Below are positions 8,486-9,683 of a stretch of DNA of 9,683 bases, in pieces. Position 1 is the stretch's first letter, and each line of letters begins with the position of its first letter. This DNA is from Actinobacteria bacterium UBA5975. Its GTDB lineage: Bacteria; Actinomycetota; Actinomycetes; Nanopelagicales; Nanopelagicaceae. A model generated the notes under the pieces. It was not told where the DNA came from. It saw nothing but the letters and a program-made list of their open reading frames with translations, and did not search any database. The translations under genes were made by a program, and so were the position numbers. The stretch covers positions 1-9,683 of the forward strand of contig DJBN01000095.1 of assembly GCA_002430075.1 (NCBI GenBank), written 5' to 3'.

Positions 8486-9157
8486 TTACCCGCGTTCTAC
8501 TGCAGATTTAAACTTAATCACGTCGTAATATTCGGTTTGACGGTCAATTTCTTTACCATCGATAAATACAGTTGGAGTTGAATTGACATTTGCTTGAGCA
8601 CCTGCAGTTGCAGCATTACTGACCCAATCTTTATAGTCCATATTATTAACGCATGAGGCAAACTTTTTAGAATCAATTCCTGTAGCTTGACCAAGGACTA
8701 CCAATACATCATTGGACCAGACGCCTGTATTTTCGGCCGGTTGATTCGCGTAGAGAGAACGATGGAAAGAGAGGAATTCTCCTTCATCGGCAGCGCAGGC
8801 AGCTGCATTGGCAGCGTTAACGGACTCTGGACCGAGGAATGAGAGTGTGTGATACACGACTGTTGCTTTCTTTGCGCTTATAAGAGATTCAATGTAATCA
8901 CCTTGGACTCCTTCAAATTTAGCACAGACAGGACATTGAAAATCTTCGTAGATATCTATGACTGGGACGCCGCTGAGTTCGCCATTAAAAACAATTCCAT
9001 AGCCGCGATCTGCTGAGACGCTTGCCGGAATTTTCGCAGAAGTGTTAGTTTGTTTTGAAATAAGGGTTGGGACCACCATGATTAATAGAACACCAACAAC
9101 AACACCTATAACTAAATTCCGAGTGAAGTTATCTTTTCCTGGTTGATTCTTAGCCAT
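8486..9157 (-). CDS. Membrane-anchored DsbA-like thioredoxin-fold protein
   Basis: The 223-residue protein has a short basic N-terminus, one membrane segment (about 13-33), a linker, and an extracytoplasmic thioredoxin fold of the DsbA/Thioredoxin_4 type. The active site is EDFQCPVCAKFEG with C75 and C78; the cis-proline loop is STPTVFIDG (P195). The helical insert between them (about 110-185) is typical of DsbA. Two further cysteines, C121 and C169, could form a second, structural disulfide, as reported for some mycobacterial DsbA proteins. The likely role is forming or isomerising disulfides in exported proteins. An in-frame start at 9373 would give 295 residues, but the added part is a shadow of the mauE-like gene. 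The chosen ATG has GGAGAA seven bases upstream and overlaps the preceding stop by eight bases. The exact redox direction is not visible. Confidence 0.9.
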   Translation of the reverse strand: MAKNQPGKDNFTRNLVIGVVVGVLLIMVVPTLISKQTNTSAKIPASVSADRGYGIVFNGELSGVPVIDIYEDFQCPVCAKFEGVQGDYIESLISAKKATVVYHTLSFLGPESVNAANAAACAADEGEFLSFHRSLYANQPAENTGVWSNDVLVVLGQATGIDSKKFASCVNNMDYKDWVSNAATAGAQANVNSTPTVFIDGKEIDRQTEYYDVIKFKSAVERG

Positions 9158-9641
9158 TGTCGCGTTCTCCAGACGTAGTCGTTTTATCGAGTCCAAATTT
9201 ACTTTGTGGGAAGAGAAATAGGTAAATCGAGAGTAAGGCCAGGCCGCAATCACGCAGGATTTCGGGGAGATAGTTGGCCGTTCCAGGCTCAACCTGCCCA
9301 CCACCACCAAAGCACCCACAGTCAATAGAGAGGCCGCGAGCCCAGGCTTGAGCGATGCCGATGGTAAATGCAATCATGAGAAGAGCGCTCAGGCCCCCAA
9401 TAATTCGGAGGGCAGCACCGATTATTAAGAGCACGCCCATAGCGATTTCAGCGTAGGGCAAGATTATTCCAACGACGTTGGCGAAACCGATTGGTAGAAG
9501 TTCGTATGCGCGAACTGCCATCTGCGACTTATCTAGTTGTTGAAATTTCAATAGACCGGCGGCTAGTAGCACTCCCCCAACTATTAGACGAGAAATCAGG
9601 CCTAACCATGCGCCGTACTTACTATGAAGACTCTTTATCAT
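9150..9641 (-). CDS. MauE/DoxX-family redox-associated membrane protein
   Basis: This 163-residue protein has four predicted membrane segments (roughly 12-31, 54-76, 78-98 and 128-146). After the third it carries RGLSIDCGCFGGGG, with C108 and C110, the hallmark of MauE-like proteins; a third cysteine, C132, opens the fourth segment. In methylotrophs MauE works with the thioredoxin-like MauD in forming disulfides of methylamine dehydrogenase. No other mau gene is present here, so a general role in handing electrons to or from the next gene's DsbA-like protein is more likely (inference). The ATG overlaps the trpA stop as ATGA, and an in-frame stop nine bases upstream, with no start codon between, rules out an upstream start. 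AAGGA at 9644-9648 is too close to the start to be ideal, so translation probably depends on coupling to trpA. The gene overlaps the dsbA-like start by eight bases. Confidence 0.85.
   Translation of the reverse strand: MIKSLHSKYGAWLGLISRLIVGGVLLAAGLLKFQQLDKSQMAVRAYELLPIGFANVVGIILPYAEIAMGVLLIIGAALRIIGGLSALLMIAFTIGIAQAWARGLSIDCGCFGGGGQVEPGTANYLPEILRDCGLALLSIYLFLFPQSKFGLDKTTTSGERDNG
9165..9170 (-). promoter_or_regulatory. Ribosome binding site of the dsbA-like gene
   Basis: GGAGAA lies seven bases before the ATG at 9157, inside the end of the mauE-like gene. It decides for the 223-residue product, whose membrane segment then sits near the N-terminus, against the 295-residue reading that starts at 9373. 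Confidence 0.75.
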
Positions 9642-9683
9642 CGTCCTTCACGCACTCCTTTTGAAAGTTCTGAGGCCAGTGTA
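9638..9683 (-). CDS. trpA: Tryptophan synthase alpha subunit, last 14 codons
   Basis: Reading into the window from the right edge gives TLASELSKGVREGR followed by TGA. This matches the end of the last helix of TrpA (LA-EL--GVR type) in Actinobacteria, and trpA upstream of a thioredoxin-like gene and lgt is an arrangement I recall from that phylum. Only 14 codons are visible, so the call rests on this short tail plus context. The stop overlaps the next start as ATGA. Confidence 0.65.
   Translation of the reverse strand, partial: TLASELSKGVREGR

Noticed and set aside
9158..9373. N-terminal extension of the dsbA-like gene to 295 residues
   Set aside because: The extra residues come from the mauE-like gene in another frame, would bury the membrane anchor in the middle of the protein, and ignore the good GGAGAA site before the ATG at 9157.
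9150..9641. Methylamine utilisation locus
   Set aside because: Only the MauE-like membrane protein is present; no methylamine dehydrogenase subunit or other mau gene is seen, so the name reflects family, not pathway.

Overview
All genes lie on the minus strand, so the window is read from right to left. The order is trpA (last 14 codons), a MauE/DoxX-type membrane protein, a membrane-anchored DsbA-like thioredoxin, lgt, a VIT1/CCC1-type metal transporter, gltB, gltD, and pyk, which runs off the left edge. Every gene looks intact apart from the two cut by the window ends. I see no frameshift, insertion sequence, tRNA, rRNA or CRISPR array.

The gene order trpA - (thioredoxin) - lgt - gltB - gltD - pyk resembles, from memory, the trp/lgt/glt neighbourhood of Actinobacteria such as Streptomyces. 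The protein details fit this: the Lgt motif GGLGIWGA, the GltD start MADPKGF, and a MauE with RGLSIDCGCFGGGG. Base composition looks moderate rather than high in GC, and gaps are nearly absent: overlaps of 3 to 8 bases, gaps of 2 bases, and only two real intergenic spaces (111 and 38 bases). This suggests a streamlined, lower-GC actinobacterium such as the freshwater acI/Nanopelagicales group. The phylum is fairly secure; the group is inference.

Right part (6952-9683): trpA, mauE-like, dsbA-like, lgt and the VIT gene are packed with gaps of 2 bases or less and are probably one transcript. The mauE-like, dsbA-like and lgt products act at the membrane on exported proteins. DsbA introduces disulfides, the MauE-like protein is its plausible redox partner, and Lgt attaches diacylglycerol to prolipoprotein cysteines. 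The VIT protein probably removes or stores Fe2+/Mn2+.

Middle (6841-6951): a 111-base space ahead of gltB. It holds an 11-base tandem direct repeat, with a weaker third copy, and two mutually exclusive hairpins, one of which covers the gltB ribosome binding site. This is the most likely regulatory region here.

Left part (1-6840): gltB and gltD encode the large and small subunits of NADPH-dependent glutamate synthase, with an 8-base overlap. They make glutamate from glutamine and 2-oxoglutarate. Pyruvate kinase follows after 38 bases, joining nitrogen assimilation to lower glycolysis in a probable single unit. Most of the window is well-known metabolism. The points worth checking are the gltB leader, the MauE-DsbA pair, and the metal transporter placed just before an iron-sulfur enzyme.
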